Source: Margaritispora aquatica
Taxonomy: Eukaryota; Ascomycota; Leotiomycetes; Helotiales; Discinellaceae
Reading direction: 5' to 3'
Assembly (NCBI GenBank): GCA_007644065.1
Contig: VJWN01000006.1
Location: 806,001-870,000, forward strand
DNA length: 64,000 nt
The position numbers were made by a program, and so were the translations under genes. The notes below the pieces were generated by a model, which did not search any database, was not told where the DNA came from, and worked only from the letters and a program-made list of their open reading frames with translations. Positions 36,227 to 47,360 of the stretch are shown piece after piece (the stretch's first letter is position 1; each line of letters starts with the position of its first letter).

Positions 36227-39011
36227 ATGGGGGACGACTTTGCTGCTCCAGTCAAAGTCCTTCTAAAGGCTCTCCATACTGGGATCAAGCTTTCTATTCA
36301 CATCCTCGCGTCTGCGAGCTCTGCGAATACTACAAAAGCGCTGCAGATATCCGAAACTGTTCCAAATGTTCAAAAATCTCTGGAGCGCACGTCGCAAGCA
36401 ATTCGCGATGCATACAACCAGACCTTTGAAGCATGCGGGGTGCCGTTCGGCCAGGCTCTGGTCGACGACAGTAAGTTTAGAAAACACTCCGATTTATAAC
36501 CAAAAGCTAACACATTTACAGAATCAATCGCCAATCGACTAAACGAGCTCAAGAACGAATTGAGAGATAAAATCGCGGAATGCCAGGACTATGAGGATGA
36601 ACCAGATTCGTTCGACCCCACCGCTTTTGCCAACATTCAGAAGGAATCGCAGAAATGCTATGCAACATGTGTATCAGTATTCGATGGCATAAGGGGCCAG
36701 ATCCTCGAGTCGCGAGCACAACCTTCTGCGGACATACTGAGAGACGACCGAGCATCTCTAACCAGCATGAGGCTGGGACGAGCAGCATCGATTCCAGAAC
36801 GAAAACCATTGCCAACTGCGGTTGAATCCTCAAAGTCGGAGTCACATGCGTCTCTCTCATCGAACCATACTGCTCATGAGCCTCCGCCGTTAGAGCCAAC
36901 AAAACCAAAGAGTCCATGGGTGATTGATGGGTCATCTCATTTTGATCTTGTCTCTTCTCCCCAAAATTCGCGTCAATTTTCTCGAGATTTGTCACCATCC
37001 TCGCTGCCACAACAATTTCCTGTTGAGGAGCAATCTCCTCATATTGCAAAGGAAGTGGTGAGAAGTCGAATTAATGCAAACGAAGAGTTTTTGGAGCGAC
37101 GCCGTCGATCTAAAGTGATGTTCCAAGATGAGCTCCGAAGACAATCAACACCAATATCTCCTATCGTTGGCTCTCTGGACCGCCCTTGGACCAGAGAGGG
37201 GCGTATTGGTGGTACTATTGATGAAGACCGTGTCAGTGGAGTGTTTGATGACAGGGCATCAATGTCATCACCCAAATTGGAGAACTCAGCTGTGCCGACT
37301 AGCCCTACAGATGGACGGATATCTGCAGCAAGCTCGAATAGTTATGAGCAAATGGTTTCTAGACAACGGAGTCAACAATCTCAAGGCGCTCGCGATTCAA
37401 GAGCGAGCTCCTTTTTCCAGGAGGGACCATCTCAGCGACAAGAATTGCAGAGGAATGATAGTACCACCAGCCAGGACTCAATTTTTGGCCTTCGCGCTGC
37501 ACAAAGCCCACCTCTAAGTCCAGTAATTGATGAATATGGAAGATCTTCGAGCGTGAATGTGGAAAATTTGGCAACAACGCTAAGAACGCCTATATTTGGA
37601 AGGAACGTTCCTGATGGAATGGAAGTTGCCAATGGTGCCTACGACTTCTCAACAGAGAAGATGGTAGTCGTGGCTGACGATGTTCCTCAATCGCAGAGTT
37701 ATGTGCAACAAGTCACGCCCACTGCATCAATGAAGTCGTTAGACTTGCCCATGCGTCATGATACATCTTTCTACCAGTATCGTGGATTCTGTGAAGGCGC
37801 TGCAATTTTAACAAGAGGAAGGTTGGGAGAAGACTGGTACAAGATTATAAAGCGACCATTAGGCAATTATAGTACAACAGTATCAGCAAAATGCCTGAAG
37901 TGTTCCTACGAAGTTGGCTATAACGATTTGCAAAGGGACAAGATACTCGATAGTTTGTCACTCCATCCTTAAACATTGCAACTATACTAACAAAAGAACA
38001 GTTGGCGGAATTTATATGAATAGTGGGATCAGATGGCGCCAAAGATTCGTTACAAAGTCCCATTTGCGTGCGGCAACGATTGGTGCAGGGCTATATGCTT
38101 GTGTATTCTGCGTAGAAGAGCACAAGACACTCGAGGAGCACGATGCGACAGTATTCTTTTCTGTACAGCATTTGTTCCGCCATCTGTCCAAGCATACCCA
38201 ACCGCTACCCAGGATTCCAGGTATCACAGTCCTGTACGGAGCTCAATCTTCGACTGTTTTAGACTTCGATCTTCACTTCACTACCTCGATACCAAAAATA
38301 TCCGAATACTCTATGACCGAGATTCGTCAAAAGGTTGCAACTCGACCATCAGGCTACGCATCTGCCATGAATCATCCAAAGCCAACTGCAAGTGACTTCA
38401 GAGATCCTGACGGCAATCCAGTGCTCCACTTTGTCATTGGAGCAAGAATAGTCGGGATTACTTTTCCGGATCGCTTCAAGGGCGAATGGTGCTCTGGATA
38501 CCATGATGGCGATAAGGGAAGCTTTCCTGCCAACACAATCGTATTGGAACAACCGCTTGCTGAAGATGTTCTAATGAATTCCAAAAGTACACTGGTTGCC
38601 ACAGCCAGATGGGACTTCAAACCCAAAGATGCGAAGGATGCTCGTTGGCTCAGATTCTCGAAAGGCGATAGGATATCCTGTGTTGCATATTCATTTATTG
38701 ATTCATGGTGTTGGTCGGGACAAAATAGTAAGGGCAAATGGGGAATCTTCCCTCGAGCTTTTGTCGATAATTTGGGGGATGCAGCCAAACTGAATATAGC
38801 AACCAGCCCCAAAGCTGGTTTCGGATCGAAAATGGCGAGCTTCTCGCTTGGGAGAAAGAGTTCGAGGCAGGATAGGACAGAACGAAGTATGAGTATCAGA
38901 AGCACGGGTTCTGGTAGTAGTTTTGGTGCGATAGCGGAGGTGCAATCTGGGTTAGAGGTGGCTTCCTCGTCGTCTCAACAAGTGCGTACGGTAGGAAGCT
39001 GGAAGGTGTGA
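36227..39011 (+). CDS. Large SH3-domain protein with a Cys/His island
   Basis: Probable scaffold or cytoskeletal/signalling protein of the cytosol; I know no assigned function. Exons 36227-36470, 36522-37952 and 38002-39011 give 894 residues. Intron donors are GTAAGT and GTTTGT. Residues 1-130 are helical (KVLLKALHTGIKLSIHILAS; IANRLNELKNELRDKIAECQ). Residues 150-430 are Ser/Pro/Gln-rich and probably disordered. About 440-600 form a compact domain: YQYRGFCEGAAILTRG, then CLKC, GIRWRQRFVTKSHL, CVFC, and an HLFRHLSKH block. Paired CxxC motifs and spaced His suggest metal binding. Two SH3-like modules follow: ARIVGITFPDRFKGEWCSGY with GSFPANTIVLE, and VATARWDFKPKDAKDARWLR with SWCWSGQNSKGKWGIFPRAF. 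The tail is Ser-rich and basic. The ATG at 36227 follows an in-frame stop-containing leader. Fungal relatives of this layout exist in my recall but are unnamed. Confidence 0.82.
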
Positions 39012-40382
39012 TTTGGTCTTTGGACTGCAGCTTCAGGAGATATCACAAGGCGCTGAATTACGAATTTACGAAGTGGGTTTAGATGGTGTTCCGGATACTT
39101 ACTGGATACGATCGGACAGCACGCTGGATGACGATATTTGGAATCATGATTTAAGGAAGGAATGGGAACTTCTGTACTATAGCGGCTTCTTTACGATACC
39201 CTTTTGATTTTTTGGCATTTACCGAAAATCCTAACACATTTGATAGCTACTTGAACCCATAACAAATCCCTTCTGGTTCTGGTATGCTTGGTTTACATGG
39301 TGCTCGTCTCTAAAAAGAATTTAATATGCACTTCAGAAACAGATGATATGGCAAGTGCCTGAAAAAGTCGACAACTGAGAAGTAATCATCCAGTTACTTG
39401 GACAAGAATACCAATGGCCAAGATCAGGCCGTAATCACAATAGTACGATCTCACTGAAACTGCATCAAATCTGGCGTTAATACCGATGATTCGTCGAATT
39501 TTCCAGCCTTCAGATATTTTAGTGTACCAATATACCAGAGCAACTGCAGTTTTAAAACTTTTGATTGCTGGATAAACAGTAGTTCTTTGGCGTCAACTTT
39601 TGATCCTCCGGTTGCACATGTGAAAAGACATCTCTAGCACACTTAAAGACGATCTCATTCGCTATTATGCCGGCATTGTGCACTGCATAGAGCAACGCAT
39701 TCTCTTTTCACAATCTTGTCGGATATGCCTATGCAATAAAGCTTATATGGCCGGTAGTGTCGGTCTTGTACCTGCATGTAGAAATAGCAGCGATATCAAA
39801 GCAGGTTTTGGTGGGGTTGGACGACGTGGGACCCAATCCCAATCTACCCCACCACGTCGACTTCTTGCATTTCTTAAACTTCTCTCTGTACTCTCTCCTC
39901 CACGTGCTGGGGATGTTGGCCAAAGACATGGACTTCAAAATAGCATATGCGGAGAGAGACATGGGGATCTTGCGTAACATGGACAAGACTTCTTTGTGAA
40001 AGAGGGCACGTTCCTATTGATCACCAGAACGGGAGAGCAATCATAGGATGGCACGCATTGCCGACGATCCAGCGGGATGGCAGGTCGAATCTGGGAGCTA
40101 TCCGCACTTGCATGAAGAGGGGCACATCGATACCGGCATCTCTGAAAGAGGAAACTTGCACAGCGAGAGAATTCGAAGGGACGCTGTCGGTGAGTGACTC
40201 GAAAAGAGAAATAGACTGTACAAGGTGTACGAGTACGAATTTGAGGGGGCCGCGGTTGTAACTAACCTTAGTTCTCATATAAGGACGATCTTCTCCTTAT
40301 TTATTGCCTCTTGTTTTTAGTTCGTGGTGTCCTCTTCGCTTCTCTTCAATTTTGGATATCAGTAGCTTCACCAGTCTTCAAG
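39012..40382. other. Intergenic 1.4 kb with a near-open frame
   Basis: It holds the SH3 gene 3' end and the phospholipase promoter. A plus-strand frame at 39757-40197 is open apart from two TGA codons (see findings), and the opposite strand is also open over 40021-40278. I cannot tell which, if either, codes. Confidence 0.35.
40277..40285 (+). promoter_or_regulatory. Possible TATA box of the phospholipase gene
   Basis: CATATAAGG lies about 100 bases before the ATG at 40383, followed by a CT-rich leader. The position is typical of a fungal core promoter. Confidence 0.35.
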
Positions 40383-42250
40383 ATGCTTGCCCCACTCTTG
40401 TTATCGCTTTTGCTCTCTGCTGTTCCTGTCCTGGCTGCAAATGCTTATGCTCCTGTTTTGGCGACTTGTCCTACAACTTCGCTTGTTAGACCTGCCTCTG
40501 GACTTTCGGATGGAGAGGAGGCTTATCGAGTTGCTAGGAAGGCGGTTGCTGATGTCGCACTCAAAGCGTGGCTGGTGAAAACTAGCAGCGCATTCGGGAC
40601 TGGAAACTTACCTACTGTTGGTTTACTGTCACATAACTTTCTATAAGCTAGCTAACATGCTATTAGGTGGCATTGACAACAAGTGGTGGAAGCTATCGGT
40701 CATTGCTCTCTGGAGCGGGTGTAGTACAAGCTCTGGATTCAAGAGACAGCTCTCTGAGTACATCTGGTCTCTACCAGGCTATGACTTACCAGGCCGGTCT
40801 ATCTGGTGGCGGCTGGTTGCTTTCTTCAATGGCGGGTAACAACTGGCCAACGATCTCTTCGCTAGCTTCCAGTCTCTGGAAAGTCGCTTTTAGAGACAGC
40901 TTGCTCGTTCCGTCTTTTTTGCTGGCTTTCGTATCTTATGCTAAGATCGTCGCCAATATTGCTGCTAAGGATGATGCTGGTTATGAGTAAGTGACGTTGT
41001 CTTCTTGTTCATTGACCGAGTGCAAACTTACCAATGTATTCAAACTATGTGTACTGATTGTGTTCTAGCGTCTCGCTTACAGACATCTGGGGGAGACTCT
41101 TGAGCTACCAGTTATTTAGTGGCTCTGATGGTGGTGTAGCAGTCACCATGAGCAGTTTGACTTCTCTCTCTAGTTTCACTGCTCACACTGTCCCATATCC
41201 TATCATCACAGCTCTTGGGACAAAGGTTTGGCAAGGCGATTGCTCTCCAGGACCAAATGCCACAACATATGAGTTCCATCCTTACGAGTTCGGGAGCTGG
41301 GACAAGGATGTCAGCGCTTTCACGCCTACGAAATATCTTGGAACTCCCATGGTAAACCCTCACCAACCAATTGTTCCGCCCAGTTATTCTAATAATTGTT
41401 ATAGGTTGGCGGCAAACCTGTAGGCACTAAGTGCACCACCAACTTTGACAACCTGGGCTTAGTTCTGGGTACCTCTAGCAATTTGTTCAACAAGCTGTGT
41501 CTCAATGTGCCCGATGCAGAAAATTCTACCTCGAGCATCGAGATGGATCTCGCAGCCATTCTTGACCGGGTTCACGAAGTCACGACGTCGGATCTTTATG
41601 GCTCCTATCCTAACCCATTTTATGAGTACAAGTCGTCGACTGCAACTCTGAATCCAAAGAACAATGTCTCAGCTCAAGTCAACTTGGCTTTGGTGGATGG
41701 TGGTCTTGCGTTGCAAAACAATCCAATCTTTCCACTTCTTCAGCCAGCGAGGAACGTGTCTGTTATTCTCGTCAATGATAACTCGGCCGATTCAACACTG
41801 AACTTTCCAAATGGAACAGAAATTGTAAGTTATGTTTCGTTTCTAACTGGTTTTCGCAAAGACTGACATATCTACCAGCTTACTACATACATTCAAGCAC
41901 TAAATAATGCACACCTCGATCGCATGCCTTACATTCCACCAGTAGCAACATTTATCTCCAAAGGGCTCTCAACCAACGCCACCTTCTTCGGATGTGGCAA
42001 CTCCAGCGTTGTGACCATCATCTATCTCCCCAATGCGGCGTACAGCTATGCCTCTGGTGTCTCTACCTCCCAGCTTGCCTACTCAGAAGCCCAGACAGCT
42101 GCCATGATCGCCAACGGAAACCAAATTGCCACTCAGGGTGGACAGGCAGATTGGCCTGTTTGTCTCGGCTGTGGAATTATGATGAAAACTGGTCAGGCAC
42201 TGCCGGCTGCTTGTACGGCGTGCTTTGCGAAGCACTGCTATTACCAGTGA
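40383..42250 (+). CDS. Secreted lysophospholipase / phospholipase B
   Basis: Extracellular or wall-bound phospholipase B that hydrolyses fatty acyl esters of (lyso)phospholipids. Five exons fit: 40383-40616, 40667-40986, 41069-41351, 41405-41824 and 41879-42250, giving 542 residues. The signal peptide is MLAPLLLSLLLSAVPVLA. The cytosolic-PLA2-type catalytic region shows SGGSYRSLLSGAGVVQALD and the nucleophile elbow AGLSGGGWLLSS. The catalytic Asp sits in ALVDGGLALQNNPIFPLL; the family usually has DGGEDGQNIP, so the middle of this motif differs. Many N-glycosylation sites (NATT, NSTS, NVSV, NATF, NSSV) and a Cys-rich end (WPVCLGCGIM, CTACFAKHC) fit a secreted protein. The length is slightly short of the usual 600-650, mainly because there is no Ser/Thr tail or GPI signal. 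Intron donors include GTTGGT and GTAAAC. Confidence 0.9.
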
Positions 42251-43441
42251 GATTTTGGAAATTCGATTAATGAGTCAATGAAATGTTCGAAGATCGTATA
42301 ATTGCACGGAAATCACTTTGTACTCAGCCTATCGTACCTACCTATTCTCCAGATAACATGGTCAAGTGACTGTCTGTAGGAGTTGAAGATCTTTGGATTC
42401 TAAGTAGGTTCTTACATATTTCTCTCCAAATCAACTTCTGGTCATTTGTCAACACATCGTCTCTTGGTTTTGATATCAGCTCTGACCTATTTTCGTTTGC
42501 TATTTATCATACTTTTCAGAAAGCTTCATTTCTGAAGCGTGTATCAGGCGTCTGGAAATGTTCAATCAATATGAACTTGATTAGCTCTTGGCACCTTCGC
42601 AAGAGGATGTATACACCGTCTTGGCTGAAGATGCTTGGTTAGTTAGCCTCATCGAGGCGCATTCAGTTTCTGGCCAAGCAATCACCCTCGCTCAAAGCAG
42701 CTTCCTTGGGTCGGAGCACAATAAGGTTAAAGTTAACTGATCTGAGGGAGCTCGGCTTCTCGGGTAGATTAAACGAGGCCATGTCAGAGGATACGGCCGC
42801 GATCCTTCAGCTCGAAGATACTGTACGTCACATGATTTCATAGACAAAAACAAATTTGATCTTTTGCCTCCAAAAGTCCAGATTGCCATTGTCTTCTAGT
42901 AGACTGCAGCGGAAAGAACAGATCATGCAGGTGCATGAAAACTTTAGAGGTGGGAGAAAACTAAGCCATGTCATGACCACCAAAACAAGCCCCATTTCGG
43001 TAGGGCAGAAACAAGCTCTGAAACCTGAAACGACCTCAGTGTTGTCTGGGAGCGTCACCCAACCATTATGACTTGTCAGCGAATGAGGAGAAGTGGGGAT
43101 GTTGACGATAGAGGATGCTTTATGGCCTGAGACTCACAGTGTTCGGATTGGCATTGCCAAATAAGCAGTCTCCGTGACTGATGAAAGTCTGATGTGGGAG
43201 ACGAGGCTTCATCTCATCATGTCACCATGGAGGCATTGGTGTTTCTGTGCCAGTGCTCAGACGTGATGTCTCATCCTCGTGTACTAGTCCTCACAACACG
43301 TCGTACTTGAATGAGCCATGCGGCTCTTTTGCGGACTTTTGAAGTTCGTACTTGTTCATTCTTGTGGGTGTTTAAAGCGGCTTGATGTCGGCATAAGTTT
43401 TCATTTTGCTTCAGTTGAGCTGGTGTCCACTGGATGGAACT
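42251..43441. other. Intergenic 1.2 kb, no gene seen
   Basis: It holds the phospholipase 3' end and the upstream region of the membrane protein gene. A TTTGCTTCAG acceptor-like site at about 43405-43414 sits just before the called ATG, so a missing first exon may lie here. Frames at 42692-43071 overlap on both strands without domain support. Confidence 0.4.
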
Positions 43442-44925
43442 ATGCGGCTTCGAATAATCATACCGCGGGGTGATGGAGAGGATGATTCTCGTCCTACTTC
43501 GACAAAGAAGGCAGAAACACCTCCTCCAACGCCTACATCATATTACAATATACCTACCTCCACGGCAAGCGCAGTCTCTCTGACGACAAGCACGAGTTCA
43601 AAGTCAACAATAACTTCCACTTCATCCTCATCGTCATCGTCATCGTCAACTTCAAAGAGTATCCCGTCGACAAGCTCAGCGCCTATGAACACTATCCTAT
43701 CAATAACGACCATTACTCGATCGAGCAAGCCTCCTTCTGCTGCTACAGCGACCAGTACTTCAATCTCAAGCTCAATATCTAGCTCAAAATCTGTTCTCAG
43801 AAATGGCTCGACTCCTACAGCTGCAGCAGATTTGCTTGCTTCGCCGGAACCTGTATCTGAACGTCCACCTCCGCAGGAGCACCAAGTATTACACAACACC
43901 CTGATTGTGTTCGGATCGCTAGGTATTATTCATATCATATTTACCTGAGATGCATTCTATCTAACGAACTTGCAGGAATTGCAGCAATCATCATGATGCT
44001 CTTAGCAGGCATATTCATTATCTACCAGAGGAAGAAGAAAAAGCTGCAGCCCGCCAATAATGCGATGACACTAAGTGATCCATCACCACCGCCGCCTCCT
44101 ATGATGATGACAAACGCCTACATGCCTCCATCTCGTTCTCTAGCCCCAGATGACGTCTCTGGTATCAGCTCTAACGGCGCGGTCACTCCGCTCTCACGGA
44201 ACAGTAATGTCTCCTCGATAGGCTCAACCTCCATAGCAAGAGCAATACCCATGCCACCCATGGAAACCACAGAAAGCTACTCGAAATACGTTCCCGGACC
44301 ATTGAATGTGCACCGAGACGAGAGGACTTCGCTTGATTACGACCCATTCGCTGACCCGGAGCATATATATGACAGGCCAGAAACTATGGCTAGAACAGAA
44401 ACTCGTGGACTAGATACTGGTCCGTTCGCTGATCCTGTCTATGAAAGACCGGTCACGGAGGAGATTTCAAACAGTATCGATAATCCTATGATGTCGCCTC
44501 TCTCCTTCATTGCACCTCCTTACGGACGCCCACCTCTAGTCAGTACCGATACCAGCGCATCCAACCATAGTGCTCAAGCACCGTATCCACCATCACCCTC
44601 AATCGACGGACGGACCAGTAAGTTCAGCAACTTCAAGAGTCTCCTGAACCCTGTTTCCATCAGCTCAGTACCATCGACATATAGCGACTCCAATTTTGGC
44701 GACGGAAGCAGGAGAATAGAAAGCCAGAGCACAGTCGGGAGAAGCAGCAAATTCAGCAACTTCAGGAGTCTGCTGGGAAGTAAAGCACGATCTGGCTCTA
44801 TTGCGGATGCGGTGTCGGAGGCTGACGAGAGGAAGAGGATGGAGGATCAGGAGAGGACGCTGGCAAAGCTTAGTGAAGGACAGCAGGCTGTACAGGATAG
44901 AAGGGAGGTTAAGAGCTATTTCTAA
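43442..44925 (+). CDS. Ser/Thr-rich single-pass membrane protein (5' end uncertain)
   Basis: No named family; the layout is that of fungal wall-stress-type sensors: an extended Ser/Thr stalk, one membrane helix and a cytosolic tail. Exons 43442-43922 and 43976-44925 (GTATTA donor, TGCAG acceptor) give 476 residues. Residues 10-140 are almost entirely Ser/Thr/Pro/Ala with a poly-Ser run. The helix is split by the intron (NTLIVFGSLG / IAAIIMMLLAGIFIIYQ) and followed by RKKKK, which places the C terminus in the cytosol. The tail contains two pairs of repeated short motifs: PFADPEHIYDRP with PFADPVYERP, and RTSKFSNFKSLL with RSSKFSNFRSLL. There is no signal peptide after the ATG, so an upstream exon encoding one is likely; the frame stays open upstream to an acceptor-like CAG at 43414. 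It could alternatively be a type III membrane protein. Confidence 0.75.
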
Positions 44926-45454
44926 TGGAAATTTGATAGATGAGGGGTAGAGAGGGAAGGGTGATGTAGTATAGAAGGCGGGTTGAGATGTGGATGTGTT
45001 TGACACTGTGTAAGATTTTATGACTAGATGAGTTAGTATTGGTTATGATTTCTCTGCTATGTACAGCTTGCAAATATTACAATATCCAAACTCGTTACAG
45101 AATGGCGATATACATTTGTGTCTCAAACTGACAAAATAACACACGAACACTCTTAAGCCTTTCGCATCCAACTCCCAATTCTTTTTACTGTCGAGTACGC
45201 TAAATAATGAACACAACGTTGTGCACCGTTGGTTGAGTCATCTTAAACGTTTCCGTGACATCGGGCTAGTGAGCCATGAATGAGACAGACATAAAGTGCA
45301 AAACATCTCCTACGCAGAGATACTTCTAGAACTCCTAACAAAGTCACACGACGAGCAAAACAAAAACTTTCACGTGCGAAGTTCGGATGATTATAAGTAT
45401 TAATATCATTATCTTGGCAACATATCGTAACTCTATTCCCTCATATCCACACTT
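44926..45454. other. Intergenic between convergent genes
   Basis: AT-rich stretch between two convergent genes. It probably contains both 3' untranslated regions. No gene is seen. Confidence 0.45.
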
Positions 45455-46664
45455 TTAAATCAACAAAGCCATGAACCCAGCAGCTGCCAAGCCCACCAAC
45501 CAAGACACAGTCACGGAGTCAGCAGCACCGGTGAAAACAGCCTGAGTAGGCTGGGTTCCGTTTCTCGAGCCCGAGGAAGTGGCAGTGGCAGATGCGAACG
45601 AGGAAGTTTGAGCTGCGACAGAGGTGGAAGCTGGACCTGAGGCAGAGTAAGTCGACATGAAAGAGGACAACTGCGCGGTGTTGGCAGTGATACATGGCAC
45701 GGTGACGTAGTAAGTCAAGGTGGCTGTCGGGATAGCTGGGCAGGAGACCACAGTTGAAGTACCATTCTTGTAGCCTGAAGCAGTCGGGTATGGTGCCGCA
45801 ATTGTGTTGCCGAGGGTTGGCAGCGCAGTAGTAGACGAGATAAAGGAGGAGGTGCTTGATGGCTTAGGTGCGGCGGCAGCGAGGAGTTGGCTCTTGACCC
45901 ATGCGGCGGCGCTGTCGGTGAAGATGTCGAAGTAGTTGAGATGCGTGGCGACGTCGCTTCCACCGGCACAGATGGGGTCGGTCTCAACGCAGTAGTCGTG
46001 CAAGACAGAGGTGTAGCCGAGAAGAGCGTCGTATTGGGCTCCAGTGCGAGGGAAGATACCCTGTCCACCGGCGCCGGAGAGGACGTTGTAGGGTTGGAAA
46101 GCTGTGTGTCGTGTGTTACCGAAGACGAGAGCAGCGGCGACTAGTTTACATTAGCGATGTGGTCATGGAATACAGCAAGTCTACTGTAAGGATTGGAAAA
46201 GGAATGAATGAAAAGGAGTTCCTACTCTTGTTTCCAGGAGCCGATTTAGGATCTAGACCAGCACTGGTATTCTCCACGCAGCCTTGGAAGAAAGTTCCAC
46301 CTCCACCTCCGAGAATATCAGTCACGATCTGAGCTCCCTGCGAGTAACCGCTGACAACCAATGCGGCATCTGGGCAACGAGCATTGTACGCAGTGATTTG
46401 CGCAATGCCGTTTGCCACACCTTCATTCACTGAGGCACAGTATGGAGCCTCGACTGGATTGTAGTACAAGATGTCCTCATAGTCGCAGCTGGTAAGACCA
46501 TCACAGATTGCGTTGACCAAAACACCCTGTCGTCCTGGGTATGGCTCGTTGTTACCCTTAGCGATAAAGATATGTGTTGCAGAGCACGCGGACTGACGCT
46601 CGGCAATGATGGAGGCACTAGCAGTGGCAGCAGCCAAGGTGATTAAAACAGAAGTTGAAAGCAT
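45455..46664 (-). CDS. Cutinase / acetylxylan esterase family (CE5) with GPI-type tail
   Basis: A secreted serine esterase of the cutinase fold, likely to cleave cutin, suberin-like or acetylated polymer esters. Exons 46226-46664 and 45455-46140 give 374 residues; the intron has a GTAGGA donor and a GCTAATG branch. The signal peptide is MLSTSVLITLAAATASAS. The nucleophile Ser lies in VVSGYSQGAQIV. The Asp/His pair fits DYCVETDPICAGGSDVATHL, with the cysteine pair that staples this loop. After the catalytic domain (about 230 residues) comes a Ser/Thr/Ala-rich stalk of about 125 residues with SASGPASTSVAAQTSSFASA. A hydrophobic end (VSWLVGLAAAGFMALLI) follows small residues, as expected for GPI anchoring. 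Plain cutinases end at about 220 residues, so the tail is a distinctive addition. The ATG used is the first; the longer frame begins at TTG. Confidence 0.9.
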
Positions 46665-47360
46665 GGTAGCGAGTGTGGTAGGCAAAATGCACTATAAGAA
46701 CGATTGATTGAAAGAGTGACCGAAAAAGCGAACGAAGACGGATGGCTTCTCTGAGAAAAGGCTCGGAGCAGGTATCTATAGGAAGGTGAGATCATGCGAC
46801 TCTCCTTTATGCTCGTGTGAGAGGAGTTCATAATTTCAATATACTCCACCATTTCTCGTACCTGAGAGTTAAGCGAGTGACGGACCCACCTATATCTGGA
46901 GTAAATAAGAGGACCGGGGTGAATAACATCCAAATGCGGTCTTTGGGCCATTATTGTCCACTTGAAGAACAGAAACTAACCAATGATGCTGACAACCAAC
47001 ATCATCCTTGATTTTAAGCTTATAGAGATTCTCGGCTGGTCGGATAATTCAATATTGACGTTCACATGACAAGACTCTTGTCACAAGAGATGACAAACGA
47101 TGAGGGTTCGTACCTCCGTATTCGCCTTCTTATCCTTGCTCAACTCCGGAATACATTTCTCATTGCGCGGGAAGGTTACGACATTCGAAAGTTTTCCCAA
47201 AAATGTAGCAATCGCTTCGTCCTAGAAGACAAATCCCGCGACATTTTGTATTGCTAGCTTGACTTTCAGATGAGAACATTTGCTGCGCAGAAGCGGTTTC
47301 TGAGGCTATTGTATAGATTTCTTTGCAATAGCAATAATGTTGTCTTGGGATAGGTGTCCA
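46665..47360. other. Intergenic, cutinase promoter and amidohydrolase 3' flank
   Basis: No gene is seen. The short frames at 46817-47257 have no coding support. Confidence 0.45.
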
